This document shows, piece by piece, positions 42,287 to 54,785 of a stretch of 64,000 nt of DNA (position 1 is the first letter of the stretch; each line of letters begins with the position of its first letter). The position numbers and the translations under genes were made by a program. The DNA is from Galaxea fascicularis (Eukaryota; Cnidaria; Anthozoa; Scleractinia; Euphylliidae), in contig OX419345.1 in NCBI GenBank assembly GCA_948470475.1, forward strand, positions 5,786,090-5,850,089, given 5' to 3'. Below the pieces are notes generated by a model. It was not told the DNA's origin. It made no database searches and saw only the letters and a list, made by a program, of their open reading frames with translations.

Positions 42287-45200
42287 ACCGAAAAGTGGAA
42301 TGAGCCAATCAGAATTCGAAGCGATTGCATGCAACCGGCGTAAAGCGCGGGAAAGTGCGCGCGTACAAGTCGCGATTGTTTTTGGTTTTGTTTCTCATTG
42401 GTTGAGAAAGTGGCGCGAATTTTGCTGGCCAATTACAGACCAAAGCACAAACCAAAGTAGACGCAATTACCACTCCATGCTCAAATGAAAACTGATGTAT
42501 CCTACATTATTATTCAGTACGCTGTGACCATGTCCAAATATGATCACGGAGCTCTCAATATTCGTCGTGCGTACTCAACAGATATCCTGCGATACACGCA
42601 ATTTTATATGTACCCGAGAAAAGTGGCGGGTTTTCCAGCTTTTCTGAAATAACCTCGGTAAATTGTGGAAGGTGTCAGTGTATTGAATAATATACTTATC
42701 CCACTCAGTTTTGCGAAGAATCGCCCGATTTTAGCCAACTCAGCCATTCCGGGCGATTTCGCAGTAGAATAATTATTAAATATATGCAACTTTTGATCGG
42801 GCAAAATCGAGGCCCGAGGGAGATTTGCAAATTTTTCAGACTGACGCTACAAAACATAAGGATTTCCTGAAAATACTTGAAGACGTCACTAAACATACAA
42901 AACATTTGTGCGAGGGCTACTAATCTCTCGAATAAAAGGAAAATTATTTTGTTTCATCACGTTATCCATTGAGTTGCACATGTAACTACCTATGCCTCCT
43001 TGGAATCTGTCATAACAAGCGAAACACAAATTAAAGTGGCTATCAGCCACTGAACTCGGAAAATTAAAGATAAGACCACTCGTGTATCACGTTACAACCA
43101 CATTCATGCCACTGCAAATAAACTGATCTCAACATTACTGTATCAGTTACAAGTTATTCATTCATCTCCACCTACTTGTTCGTCTTATTATATTATTCTT
43201 ATATGGCGAAGCTTGATAATAAAATAAAAGCCAAAATTAATAAGTTCTTCCAGCGAAAATTTTCTTCAAATTAACAATAAATTTGGGTTTAAGTGCAAAA
43301 GACTATTGCTATGAACCAACTCGTGAATTTTATTAGTTGAATACTGAATGTTTAATCGCAGATTTCAAACATTAAACGGTCTTCGCTTTAGATGCTCGTT
43401 TGTGATCGCCGCGTATTCTTTAGGGACATATTAGATTCTTTAATATCCATCGACCTCAGACGTCCGTGGTCCGTGAAGTAGGCTTTTTTTCAGCCTACTT
43501 CACGGACCGTTGGTTTCAGCCTGCGGTTTAAAAATTCTGCTCAAGTAATAACACTTTTGCCGCTCTGCGGTTTGCAAAACATTTGCAAATGAAATTTAAT
43601 GCAAGGAAATTTAATGTAAGAAGAGAGTCTGGCATCACGTGATCAGTATTTTGCAAACCGCAAAGCAGCAAAACATGTTTTCACGTGACCAGAAATTTTG
43701 AATTGCAGAATGAAACAAATGGTCCGTGAAGTGGACTGAAAAAAGTTCTTGTCCACTGATGTCTAAGATGGATAGTAAGATTCTTTAAACGGCAAACACC
43801 AGCGAAACAGTCAGGCGGGTTATCTCCATCGATTGGACTTATTTTAGTTTATTAACTATGCATAAAAAGAGGTTAATCAGCTCCATATTATTAGGCCAGT
43901 CCCCAAAAGGACAGACGTGTCGGTATAATTAGAAATCAAAGTTTGAACAACAGGCATCTTATACAAACACCGCACGGCACTGTCTGTTCCCTGACAAAAA
44001 TATATTTCCTCGTTGTCTAGTTGTGAGAATGGCTACAGACTCAAAAACAGGAACCACACAACGCTCGAGGGAATGCTTTGAGCGAAGCGCAAATAGCCTT
44101 TTGTGGAGTAAATCACATCTCCAAATAAAGCCACTACGCCGCGAAAAGTTAACTTTACTCCACTTCGTGAGTGATTTTAAATCATTGTAAATTAGTGTGT
44201 CACAATTATGGCAACGTAGCTTACACCTGAATATTGATTTCACTTGGCGATGACTTCTGGCACGTTTTGGGGGCCAGAGTGTTAGAGATAAAGTTTGTTT
44301 TCATAAGGTGTTAACAAAACTGGTATACCAGTATACAAATTACGTTCATACCATTTAAAGACAAAAAGCAAAAATTATCCCTCAGTGAGGAATTGACGAC
44401 CCTAGATATCACAAATCGAACTTAATAAGATACAAAGAAAACATTTCACTACCACCTCAAACATGAAGATACTAAAAATATGAATTTTTTCCAAAAGAGC
44501 AAAATTCCAATCCTTAATAAACAGTTGCAAAAGACAGCTCCCTCAAATGTTTAACGGTGTACGACAGGTAGCCCTATAAACCCTAAGTGATCAGCAAAAA
44601 ATTTCTCCTTGGAATATAAAAAGTTTATGAAACAGAGCGGTCATGAGAATTTAGGCACACAAGATGAATTTGCTTGATATTTTAACAACCTCTCCCCACT
44701 ACTCCTACAGAAGATTAATTACGACATGCAGGCTAACATCTGCCTTGCGTATACCTGACAACAATTAGTAAAAACACCCTCAAAAAGATATAAAACCAAA
44801 GACATTCTCATGATGTAAGTCACTCCAGATAACGAATGGGCGAAAACAAAAAATTAAACTGAAATAGTTCATCTTTGAAACCGCTAATACAAAAGAGTAC
44901 ATAATCAAGTCAATTTTTGTACCATTTAAAATGCTACATTCGATGACGTGCGGGTTTCTTAAACACAACTATAGAGCAATGCATGAGCCTTTTTGAGCAA
45001 AAAACGAAAAACCAATAAGCATTGAAGGACTTGTTCCAAAACCGGCCTTTGTAGAAATCGAGAGAACTAAAGGTCTGCAACGCATAAAGATTCCATATGC
45101 TGTTATAACGAATACCAGCATCGCGAGCTAACAGAAAATTGATTAAAGAAACATAACATTCGATTTATTGCGGTCTAGAAGAAAGAAAAAGTCTTTTTGG

Positions 45201-48200
45201 TTTCAGTTTATAGCAGTTTTAGTAGAACTGCTTTGGATTCCTATGTGCATTTTTGGACACGATTTACCACAACTCAGAAAGATAACTTTTTCATTGCGCT
45301 TGAATCTTTGACTTCCTTCAGTTCGCTACACTTATGAAAAAACAAAGATCTCACTGTAAGAAATAAACCATACTATACTCCTTACGAATGCAAGCGGCAA
45401 TGCACATTTGCTTGTATAGCACTTCATCCACAAGCACCTTTAACAGGACGAGGGGAGATCACGCTAAAGAAATGCTCGAAAGCTTTCTAAAAAGATGACA
45501 TTTGTACCCGGAAAAGGAACAAAGGTATACTATACACAGTAGAGAAACATCTGGTACCACAGACCTAACCCGTGGTAAAAATAATCATCTCTGCTGAAGC
45601 GGTTTATTTAAATGTTACACAATAGACCTTTTTAGCTTGTAGATTTTGTTTTCCCATTGTAGACCAAGTGATGTTACCCTAAAGAACTGTTTCTTTGAAA
45701 TTTCGCCATATTCACGTGCATATGTACGCATAATTTATGAAAAGACAAAAAGCGAATTTCCTTGAGAAGATCACATGGTCTACATTGGGAAAACAAAATC
45801 GACAAGCTAAAAAGGTCTAGTGTTCATTGAGGAACCTCAAATAGACCTCAAATAGGGGAATATAAACAAACATAAAATGTCTGCGCCACATAGGGGCGTC
45901 CGTAAAAATGGGATAGTTTTTGTGCTGATTTTTGAACGATTTCGGCGTCCCTTACAAGAAAAAGCGCGACATAGTTTTGTGGGGAGATAACTCTAAACAT
46001 AAATTAGTACAGGAAAGTTCAGTCGCGCAAAACTAAACGACATGAAATTAAGGAGAAACGTTACGTTATGATATCTTGCCTCAAGCCGGCGTTACTTGCA
46101 AAACCGCCGGCAGAAGGTTTTACAAAGGCTTGGAGAACCCATGACGACCTTTCAAAACATCCGCTGCTTCAAAATTAGGAATAACGCAGGCAGAAAATTA
46201 GCGGCACAGACATGAAATGAGCCATTAGTCAAAGCAGAAGTTTGGTTTGTCTTCCGCTTTCGAATTCTGCGAATGTGCTTGATCGCAATGTGGGTGGCAA
46301 AAAGAGCCGTTCTTTGAGCGAAAGCAAGTAATTTGAATAATGTGACAAGAATACACAGACAGGTAGTGAAAGAGTGTTCTTTACGGACCCTCTTCCCTGT
46401 TCCTGTTTTCACAAGGCAAGATCAGGAAAGACGCAAGATGTCCGCTAAAACTGCAATTAGAACTGAGCTGCCGGGTGTCCTTGCCAAAGCGGCGAGAATC
46501 GGTGATAAAGGCTCGCTACTTTTAATCAACCTACAAGCGACAAGAAAAGTAGGTTAAGTGTTGAGGAATTGAAGGCGAAATTTACAACGGGCGACATGGC
46601 TGACATACAGCCCTGAGATAGACACATCAGGCTAACAAACCACACCACATAAAAAAAATTCAATAATTGAGAGATATCTCATTAGGTGACTGGAATTTGC
46701 TATTACACGACACGAAACTCTCAAGGCATGAAAACTTATACAAAACACATCACATCTTCGGTCGTTTTATTTCATTTAAGACGAATGACGGAACAACCAT
46801 AAAACAGTGCACAATTTATCCTGAAGAACTCAGGAACAAAATGTTCCGAGCTGAACCCAATTTTCTTCATATAGTGACAGTTATTTCTAGCTAGAAACTA
46901 TAACAGCCCAGAGCAACCATGCGATGCACTTCCTTGTTCGTCTTCTTGTCCAACATCGATCAGAGATAATACCGACAGAACCGGAACAGCCAACATTTAC
47001 ACATGAGATAGGCCCCGAATAGAAAAAAACAAGGTAAAATGATATTTATAGCTCCAGCGAGAAGAAGACAAACATGAGTTGGAACATACTTCAGCTAAAA
47101 ATGGCACATAGCTGCTCCTCAACAAAATATTGAGAAAAAGTGTTGCATCGCAAGAAGGTTCGACATCGCGCACTTTGATTGCAGTGCTCCACCTCACGTG
47201 GGGGCGAAACATTTCAGATTAAGCGATTACACAACCTGAGAGCCGTATTTCAGGACATTTGCCACGGAACTTCCTTACAATCTTCCTGTTTTCAAAATTG
47301 ATAAGGAACGAGTATGAAAACGTGCATCATGGCAGAAATTTGAATTGCTCTACTCAAAATAAGGTTAGACTTGTAAATTTTATCACATAGAAACCGTCGA
47401 GACATTTCTCACAGCATTGTCCTCTCTCTGTTTAAAATGTAAGAATGTTGAGACTAAACCGGGTACTACAACATGACGAATATAGCAAGTGTTCCAGGTA
47501 AATTAAGTCAACATAGAAAACATTAGCAAGCAAGTTCGTAGTTAAGTTGTTCGCTCGAGCTTACGAAAATTACAAAATAACAGATATGACAGTGTCTAGA
47601 CTTAAGTGGAACAAAATTTGCCATAACCCACTACATTTGAAGCCAATTAGCTAAGGACGTTCTCACTTACCTTAACTGTCGAAGACTCGATGCGGCAACT
47701 CTTCCATACCCTCCATAATCCAAGTATTTGACCTCTACTTCGTCTGGATTAGTAAACGCCAGTATCTGTGCTCTATACCAGCCGGTGTACGTATAATCTG
47801 GAGCGGCGCAGCATGATCCTAAAACGATCGGCTGCGGTAATGGCAGAATGAGGGGTGCAGCGCCTTGACCATAACAGAGCATCATGTTCTGATGCAGATC
47901 TTGAAGTTGCTGCTGTAAAAAGTCGACATGCCACTGCACAAAGAAATGCCCAGCGTTCGTAACGCTTGTCACTACAACATCGAAGCTTGCAAGGCGAGGA
48001 AGCGTGGCTTGTGTGATCGGGATCGCCGGTGGAGTAAGCACAGCCGTTTGTACAATCGGCGGCAAACACACAGTGCTCTCCACGGCACCGTTCAAGGCCT
48101 GGGAATTCAGCCGCCTCAGCGAAACGCCCGGGAACTTTTCGTGGATAGAATTCAGAGCAGCTTGAATCTGTGAAGCACTGCCCGAAACAGAAATTATTCT

Positions 48201-48827
48201 GTAAGTGGACATCTCGCCCGGCGACTGAGGTATCAAGCGGATCTTTGCTCCCGACTTCTCTGAGATTACCTTGACATTTTTGCCCTTTCGACCGATGAAT
48301 CTCCCACACAAAGTCTGGGGAAACTCAAACTCACACACGTCTATATCGCCGTTTTGCCCTCCCTTTCGCGACTTTCCGTTACTCTCTTCTTTGCGAGGCG
48401 GCGGAGTGTCGTTATTGAAACCTTCTGTGAAGCTTAAGTGAGAGCTACTTTCAACGCTTCCTTCACTCGCAGATTCCTCGCCTTCGGACGACTCTTTCTG
48501 CTCTGAACTTGTCGAAGGTTTCGTTTCCATACCCGAATCTTGCTGAGCGCTCTCCGTAGCGCTCAGCTGTTTCTCGAGCTGAAATCGCTGCACACCAGAA
48601 GTCGCACTATCCACGGTGTCTTCGCTTACTTCGCTCTCTGTAACATTGTCTTCGTTCGTTTTGCTTTCTTTCTTCTCCTTGTCCTCGTTGTCATCGTTTT
48701 CCGCTCTGTCGAATTTCGCAAGCTCCTCTTCTTCTTGCCTCTTCTTTCTAAGCCAGAGAAAACTTATAAGAATCGTGATAGCAGCCGGTAATACCAATGA
48801 TACGAACAGTTTTGTAGAGAACTGCAT
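40052..48827 (-). CDS. AKAP1: AKAP1 (mitochondrial A-kinase anchor protein 1), four coding exons, 473 aa
   Basis: Minus-strand exons: 48827-47671, 42194-42127, 40888-40758 and 40117-40052 (stop TGA). Phases join exactly (AG|G, G|GC, then codon boundary) with GTAAGT, GTAAGT and GTATTT donors and pyrimidine-TTTCAG or TTGCAG acceptors. The N-terminus has a hydrophobic segment (about 7-26, LFVSLVLPAAITILISFLWL) before RKKR, a mitochondrial outer-membrane anchor. An acidic linker runs to about 160. A KH domain at about 163-233 has its GxxG loop as GRKG (179-182). An extended Tudor domain follows (CCAAPDYTYTGWYRAQ, VKYLDYGGYGRV, then across exons LRQLR-ADFLTLPFQAIECY). The end NRELIDRGLARWVE matches vertebrate AKAP1. 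The family tethers PKA and binds RNA at mitochondria. I see no clear RII-binding amphipathic helix, and the protein is much shorter than human AKAP1 (about 900 aa). TDRKH is the alternative but has two KH domains. Confidence 0.92.
40451..40692. mobile_element. MITE in AKAP1 intron 3, hAT-like target duplication
   Basis: CATTCTCGTCCCCAGAAGCC at the left and GCCTCTGGGGACGAGAATG at the right are inverted. AGATCTG flanks both sides (40443-40449 and 40692-40698). A 7-8-bp duplication suits the hAT superfamily. Confidence 0.72.
41254..41727. repeat. 43/44-bp minisatellite in AKAP1 intron 2
   Basis: About eleven tandem copies of a unit containing GTGTTCACACAAGGATCAAG and TAATGAAGGGGAGAACTG. The first two are the most diverged and the central ones almost identical. 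Units alternate between 43 and 44 bp. The repetitive open frame in it is not a gene. Confidence 0.93.
42225..42492 (-). mobile_element. MITE family 1, copy 3, next to AKAP1 exon 2
   Basis: Left end AGTTTTCAATTGAGTGTGG and right end ATGCTCAAATGAAAACTG are inverse with mismatches. The interior contains AAACCAAAGCAATTAC and several CCAATCA segments. It starts about 30 bp beyond the exon 2 acceptor in AKAP1 intron 1, so it may overlap the branch-point region. Confidence 0.7.
43459..43745. mobile_element. Hairpin and MITE with TCCGTGAAGT termini
   Basis: GGTCCGTGAAGTAGGCT (43459-43475) pairs perfectly with AGCCTACTTCACGGACC just after a T-rich loop. The latter is also the left end of a larger inverted pair with GGTCCGTGAAGTGGACTG at 43722-43739. 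This suggests two tail-to-tail or nested copies in AKAP1 intron 1. Confidence 0.6.
43746..45624. other. AKAP1 intron 1, middle part
   Basis: AT-rich intronic sequence; no gene, RNA gene or repeat identified. Confidence 0.35.
45625..45817. mobile_element. MITE with about 50-bp inverted repeats, TA flanks
   Basis: GACCTTTTTAGCTTGT at the left and ACAAGCTAAAAAGGTC (preceded by TCG) at the right, extending inward through TTTTGTTTTCCCA and TGTAGACCA. TA lies on both sides, as for mariner-type elements. In AKAP1 intron 1. Confidence 0.75.
45818..47670. other. AKAP1 intron 1, 5' part
   Basis: No feature recognised. Short open frames at 46152-46557 and 46667-46894 lack homology or codon structure and are not called. 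Confidence 0.35.
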
Positions 48828-50633
48828 CTCAGGTCAACCTAACCACGACAAAAACAAGCAAAAAATGAGCAGTCAGACAAATATGGAGTGTTACTGGCAT
48901 CTAATGTTTAGCACGTTATGTAAATTCCAACGTAAATTTTCTTGGTTAGAGACACGAAAGATTTACTGAAGAAAAAATGTATATCTAACACAACCGAAGA
49001 GATGAAAACAAAATAGACCTCGCACGGTATCAACAGCAGGACAGACGGAGCAAAGTGACCATCCCGCACCGATAAGGTCTATGTTTTGAGCAGTTAACAC
49101 TGATTGCTTTAAAAAGCTAAACGTTTCCCCTTTAGAGGAACCACTGGATACGTACTTTCGATACACCTCCACACACTAACGGTGCGATTTTGGATACGCT
49201 TTCGGAGATTAAGGAAATAGATTTTATTCCAGGGTAACAGCAGGCCCGAAAGTGCTGCTGGTCTTGACATGCGCAATTTTCCCAGACCTATTTGTACCCG
49301 ATGCGTATACGTATGGCTCCGTTTCACGGCAGCCATTGACAATTTGAGCATTAAAAACGAAACGTGTAGAGAAATTTTTCGCGCCCTACCTCTCGACTAA
49401 ATTCAATTTTGAAAAGTTATATAATCTGTATTGAATTACAAAACCAAAGGGGAAAAATTAACGAAACAAATCTTTTTCATTGGTAAAAGTAATTTGAACT
49501 GTTAAACTTACAAAATGATTCAACATTACTGGTTGTTCTTATGAACCCATTAAAGAATAGGCGGTTAAATGATAAAGCTTTGAAACCAATCAAACGCCGG
49601 TAACTGTGGCAAAATGACCACGACGAGGCCTACGCGCAGACGTCTGTGCTTAACCGTTCACGAAGATAAGTGTTTTGTTGGTCTCTGTTATACACGCTCT
49701 TGTCGTTGTTTTCGGTAAATACTGTTTCGCTTTCATAATTGTACGTTTTGGGACTGAATAACCCCATACTCACTGTTGACGGTGTTAATCAGTGTTCACA
49801 CTAAAGGGGTTAATCAGCCCGAAACGTCTGACTGTTGGTATGCAGATTTTTCAGCACTGCAACAACATTTGACGATAAAAAGTAACGATGTTTCGAGCTC
49901 CATGGGGTCATTTTTAGGTAAAACGTAAAGCGATTGAAATCAGCATACTTCAGTAAAACTGACATGGAAATGTTCAAAGCGATAAAACATGTTAACACTA
50001 CGTTTTCAAGAGTCGTAAAAGTGCAAAGGACTTAAATTTAAAAAAAAAACAGGAGCATAAAACTAACACCGGAATAAGAGAAATTTAAACATCACCAACT
50101 CCAATGTTAATCAGTGTTATCGAACTTCAGTACTACGCAGCAAAGACGTCAGAAGCAGTTGACTAGACGAGAACGAGCTTTCCTTAAACCGTTTCTAAAA
50201 TTGTTCTCCGAATAACTGGCCCTAAAGCTGTACACGCTTTGACAAGGGAAAGGAACACTAGAGATACGTTCAAGTGAATAAGCTTAAACGGCGAGTTAAG
50301 AAAATTCAGATTCCGTTTTCTTCACTCGCCACTTGAGCGATAAATTGTCGGTTTGTTAAATCTCCACTCTACGAAGCTCAAAGCATTTTGGAAAATCCCC
50401 TACTTGGGAGAGTTTTCCATCTTATAATTGTGAACGGCAGCTTAAAGCGAACAAATGTTAAAAAAATCCCCGACGTGGAAACAGAGACGAGTGTACAAGC
50501 GGATTCAGAATCAGTTTCGAGTCAAAAGCTACATCAAGGCTCCTTCGACAATAACCGTTCATCGGTTGAAAATACAAATTGTTTTCGTTACCTCTGAAAA
50601 TCAATAAGGTCATGAAAAAAAAACATGGGTGAA
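48828..50633. other. Upstream of AKAP1
   Basis: Likely promoter and 5' UTR of AKAP1 next to 48828. An open frame at 50388-50597 has polar, protein-like composition (DVETETSVQADSESVSSQKL) but no start context or homology, so it stays uncalled. Confidence 0.35.
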
Positions 50634-51055
50634 GAAACTGGTAAATTTCAAGCAAACGCCTAGCACGGCCAGAAATAAGTATAAAATCTGTTTAAACGGC
50701 ATAGCGCACCTGGACCCGGTTGTTCGAAAGCCGATTAACCTAATCCAGGTTTAGTGTAAACTTTGGTTGCAGTTTTAACTTTTGGATGAAAGTTGTTTCC
50801 GCAGCTTTTTATTTTTCAGGATTGACTTTCCCTAATCTAAAATTTTGCAGAGCATCAGCATTAAACGTTTAGGGATAAAAAAATATCCTCCTTGACTAAC
50901 TTTTAATTTTGGATTAGTGTTAATCGGCTTTCGAACAACCGGGCCCTGATGACTGAAACCTTGTAGAAACTGGTAAACAAACGCCTGGCACGGACAGAAG
51001 GAAGTATAAAACATTTTTAAAAGTCATAGCACACCTGATGACTGAAACCTTGTAA
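50634..51055 (+). repeat. Two-unit tandem repeat, first unit split by a MITE
   Basis: Both units contain AAACTGGTAAA, AAACGCCT(A/G)GCACGG, AAGTATAAAA, CATAGC(G/A)CACCTG and ATGACTGAAACCTTGTA. Unit 1 is interrupted after CACCTG by 50713-50945; unit 2 (about 50966-51055) is the uninterrupted version. Confidence 0.8.
50713..50945 (+). mobile_element. MITE family 3, copy 2 (233 bp, CTG target duplication)
   Basis: Ends GACCCGGTTGTTCGAAAGCC and its inverse. CTG flanks at 50710-50712 and 50946-50948. The empty site CACCTGATGACTG is present in the next tandem unit. Interior is collinear with 21359-21594. Confidence 0.88.
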
Positions 51056-54000
51056 ACGTTGACGTGGACAGTCGACAACGTGCCGAAAACGTTAGTGATG
51101 AAGGGAAACGTCTTATCAGTTTCCCAAGAAGGAAAAAAGGAGGAATATGATGAAAAAGCAGTAGTCAGGATGGAGCCTTGTAACCTCTTGTGAGTAAGCG
51201 GTTTATGTTTCCTACTAAACAGCCTTACTGCCCCGCACTCTGGATCATTTAAAAGACCTTCCAAGCGTCAAAACTAAGCAGTTGAACATTGCTGGACTGG
51301 AAAGAACACAATTTATAGCTTTTTCAGAGAAAGGCCTGCCATGTTGACGTACGCACACCAACGTGTTTTTCACAACAAGCATCACAAAAGAAGCATAAAA
51401 TAGTGTACTCACAAGAGAGCCAAGCTGTGAGTTAATGAAGTCTTTCATCTGAAATGAGTTGGTTTCTAATTCTTTTCCAAGCACAGAACGGAAACGTCTG
51501 CTCAGCTGTACTTTTGTTTGATCTTTTTTTTTTTGTGGCTTGACATCGCTGTCACGTTATGCTGCTTGTTTGTGACTACATTTGTCTGGGGAGTTTTTTT
51601 AGTCGTTGCCCTTGATGTCGAGACGTCACTTTCTTTTACTATTTAGTGGTATCTTTAGTAAATTGTTTTCCTTGGGTTAACAAATTACGGCCAGCTACAC
51701 TTCATAACTGATACCAATACTACTTTCTCAAGGTCTTACTATGACCACTCCAGTGAAAGCGGTCGAGCAACTTTCCTTCGTACCGCGGTGCATTTTCTCA
51801 GTAATCTTTTCGCTTGTAGTTCCGCCACGAACTCTTTAAACAACTCCCAAATCAAAGCTATTGAAGTGGCTTCCTGACACCATGGTCTGAGGCTTGATTT
51901 CTCTGACGTTTAAAAACTTTAGTCAGTTTATTTGGGTACTTGAAGTTTTCACTCTTTAGTCGCATCTTCAGAAAATTATCCCGACCGTGCCAGGAAGTTA
52001 AGAAATTCAATCTTTGACTCGAAGGTAATGAGAAACTGAGATTGGATTCAGCTTTGGCCTGATGAAATGCCGGTTATAACTGCATGTTTGTAGGAATTGG
52101 GGAAAGCAAAAATAGAATTACCAAAGCCAAAATATGCTCATCTTGCAACTCTAATTTTAGTACTGTTTCTAAAGCAAATAAGAACTTTGAAAATTAGGAG
52201 AATAAACATACAGATACATAGTTTACATTGTTATCTTGCACCTCGGTCACATTACATGAAGATGTATCCGAAAGGCTGCCAGGAATGCCTCTGGCCACTT
52301 AAGTAAAAGAACTAGGCCATTTAAGTTACTTCTGGCAACTTTTAAAGTATGTTTAAAAGAACTAGGCCATTCAAGTTGGAGTCATACAAAATGCGGAAAG
52401 TCGTAATTTCCCAAATTGTCAAAACCCACCTTACAGTTTGTAATCACTTGTGTCGGATCACTTTGCCACTAACCTTTACAGGTGTCTTTCCAAAGAAAAA
52501 CCAGTTTTTCTTCCGTTAAGGTACAGTATCCTTTTCCCGTTTCCTTTAAAAATTACCACCGCGTTGGGAGATTAAGATTCGACTTAAGTCTCGAGATACG
52601 CGTTCAAACGTCTGCATTCTAATGACCCTTAGGACGTCTTCGTCATACAAAGAGAGAGGTTCCGGTGCTCAGCCAACAAAATTAGCAATTCTCACCTGAC
52701 CAGGAGAAGCTCAAGTTTTCAGTTACTATCAAAACAATGCTTTTTAGGCGAAACGTAAATCGTTTCTCCAGATCCTCTTGGTACGCAGATGTATTTGGTA
52801 ATGCAATCAAGATAATAAACACGACAGGGCGTGTTTTGGCGGATACGAAGAGGAAAAGGGCAGTGAATTGTGATTAAATTCCGCTCACCAATCGAACACA
52901 GTCACAGCTTGTGACAGTGCCAAGGACTACTGATTTAACCCTTCTGACATCTCGTGGAGAGTAGAAACAGTACTTAAATTGTTACTAACACTGAGGCGTT
53001 TGGACAAGGACGTCCACGTATTCAGATCAAAAATCGATAACACAGGTACAGCCCATACTTCCCTTCTTATCAGTCACACACAACTTTTAGTTCGCTTCCC
53101 CTATGAACCCGCTTGAGCCAAAAAATGCACTCAATTTCTGCTTCAATTCCACCTCTTTCAATTGTCAGATAGTCCTCACAGTCAAAACTCAAAATATGAC
53201 GCGAAACCTTACAGCAAAAACTAAGCTAAACTACGAGACACACTTTTGAACATTCACAGACAAACCGGCTTCCCTGGTCACCCCACAAGTATTCAACAAA
53301 AAGCGAAGCAGGAAGAACAGACAGAGAATCCAACCTTAGTCATCCTTGAGTAACGAAACTAGAAGCAACACAGAAAAATATTCAAAATGAATAGTATTTG
53401 AATTGTCAAAATTAAGGAATCATCCAGACAAAATAGTTTAAAAGCATAATAAAAAAACGACCGTCGAGATCAAAGTTTTACTAAAGAGCTTTCAGGCCCA
53501 TGGTCATAATTTAGATTTTCATCTGTAACGTTAAAAGCCATCTTTTTTATCGACTGACAACCTAGCTTCTTCTCTCTTGTTAATGGGGATGGCAGCAGCA
53601 ACGAGATCGCTACAAAATCATAGGTTTAAATACCTCTTGCAAACCAAGCTCGAGGTTCGTACTATAAGTTTTCCCTTTTGTTCATGGCTCAACGCGAAGC
53701 GCGCGGGCCATAAATGAAAGGGAAAAAACGAGGATCCGTAACTTACAGTACGGACCAAGGAAATGAGGTTAGCAAGATATTTATTATAGTGACTTTAAGC
53801 ACCGACAACGGCAACGGGAGAGGCCTCTCGGAAAACCCAAATCATCTAATGCGCATGCCTACTTTGGCGTTGCCGTCACGTCGCAACGTGAGAAGTAGGA
53901 TTTTGCCGTCTCGTCAAAACGTGAGTTTGAAAATCCCATTTTCCTACGCGTTTTTTTTCTAAAATGCTTGTATTTGAGAACGCAGTAACCTTAATTAGAG

Positions 54001-54559
54001 TCTAAGGGTAGCTTACAGGTATTCTTGTTAGCAGACATTTATGGATTAAACCCTATTTCGGCTGCAGTAAAGCGAAATATAAATCATGGCTGAAGCGAAA
54101 TGAAGAGAATTGGCTGTTTTGTGTGAAATTCGCGAACATTTTCCTGTCACCTTCATCCGTTTGTAAAGGTAAAGAATGTCTGATTTTATTTTCACAACTA
54201 CGTTTTATAAAGTACGCCTATAAAATACGCAGTGATCACTTCATTGGAATAAGTGGACAAGAAAATTCAGTACTCTATAGTGTATGTTCGCTGTTTGGAC
54301 CGAGTTCCAAAGCAACAACGGCGTCAATTTGGGCCTTTATTTCATTTTTTTCTGATCTTTCTCTTCATGTACTCTGACTTAAAAATTAATAAACTGAAGT
54401 AGTTCAGCTAGGAATGGGATGTCTTGTTTACGGAAACGAAATTCCGACAGACACTCGTCTTCTTGTTGATCGAAGCCGCAGCCGGGAGATATAGTATAAG
54501 TTAAAATAATAACTAAAAACTATCACTCCGCGCGTGCGTTTTACAGTTTTCACTAGAAA
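51056..54559. other. Long gene-poor stretch, part 1
   Basis: No coding exon, RNA gene or mobile element with clear ends found. Open frames here are short and without recognisable motifs. Confidence 0.35.
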
Positions 54560-54785
54560 AGTTGAAAATTTACATGAGCATGTAAATCCAATTTCCAAAG
54601 TGTGAATCTATGTTTTGTAAATTATAATTTACATGTTGAGGTTCTTTCAGTTAAAAAATTTACATGATACTTACATGATTATTGAAAACATGTACATGTA
54701 CAAAAATCATGTAAATTATCTTTTACAGTAAATTTTTATCTATTTACATGCTATTTACATACTAAGTAAATTTTGAATTTTCCCA
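54560..54785. repeat. TTTACATG-motif cluster
   Basis: About a dozen occurrences of TTTACAT or its inverse ATGTAAA in about 220 bp, in both orientations, including ATCATGTAAATTA and TATTTACATGCTATTTACAT. Irregular spacing, so not a simple tandem repeat. Confidence 0.6.

Noticed and set aside
47667..48827. TDRKH (Tudor and KH domain protein) as the identity of the 47.7-48.8 kb gene.
   Set aside because: Only one KH domain is present, and the exons at 42.1, 40.8 and 40.1 kb give the AKAP1-type ending.
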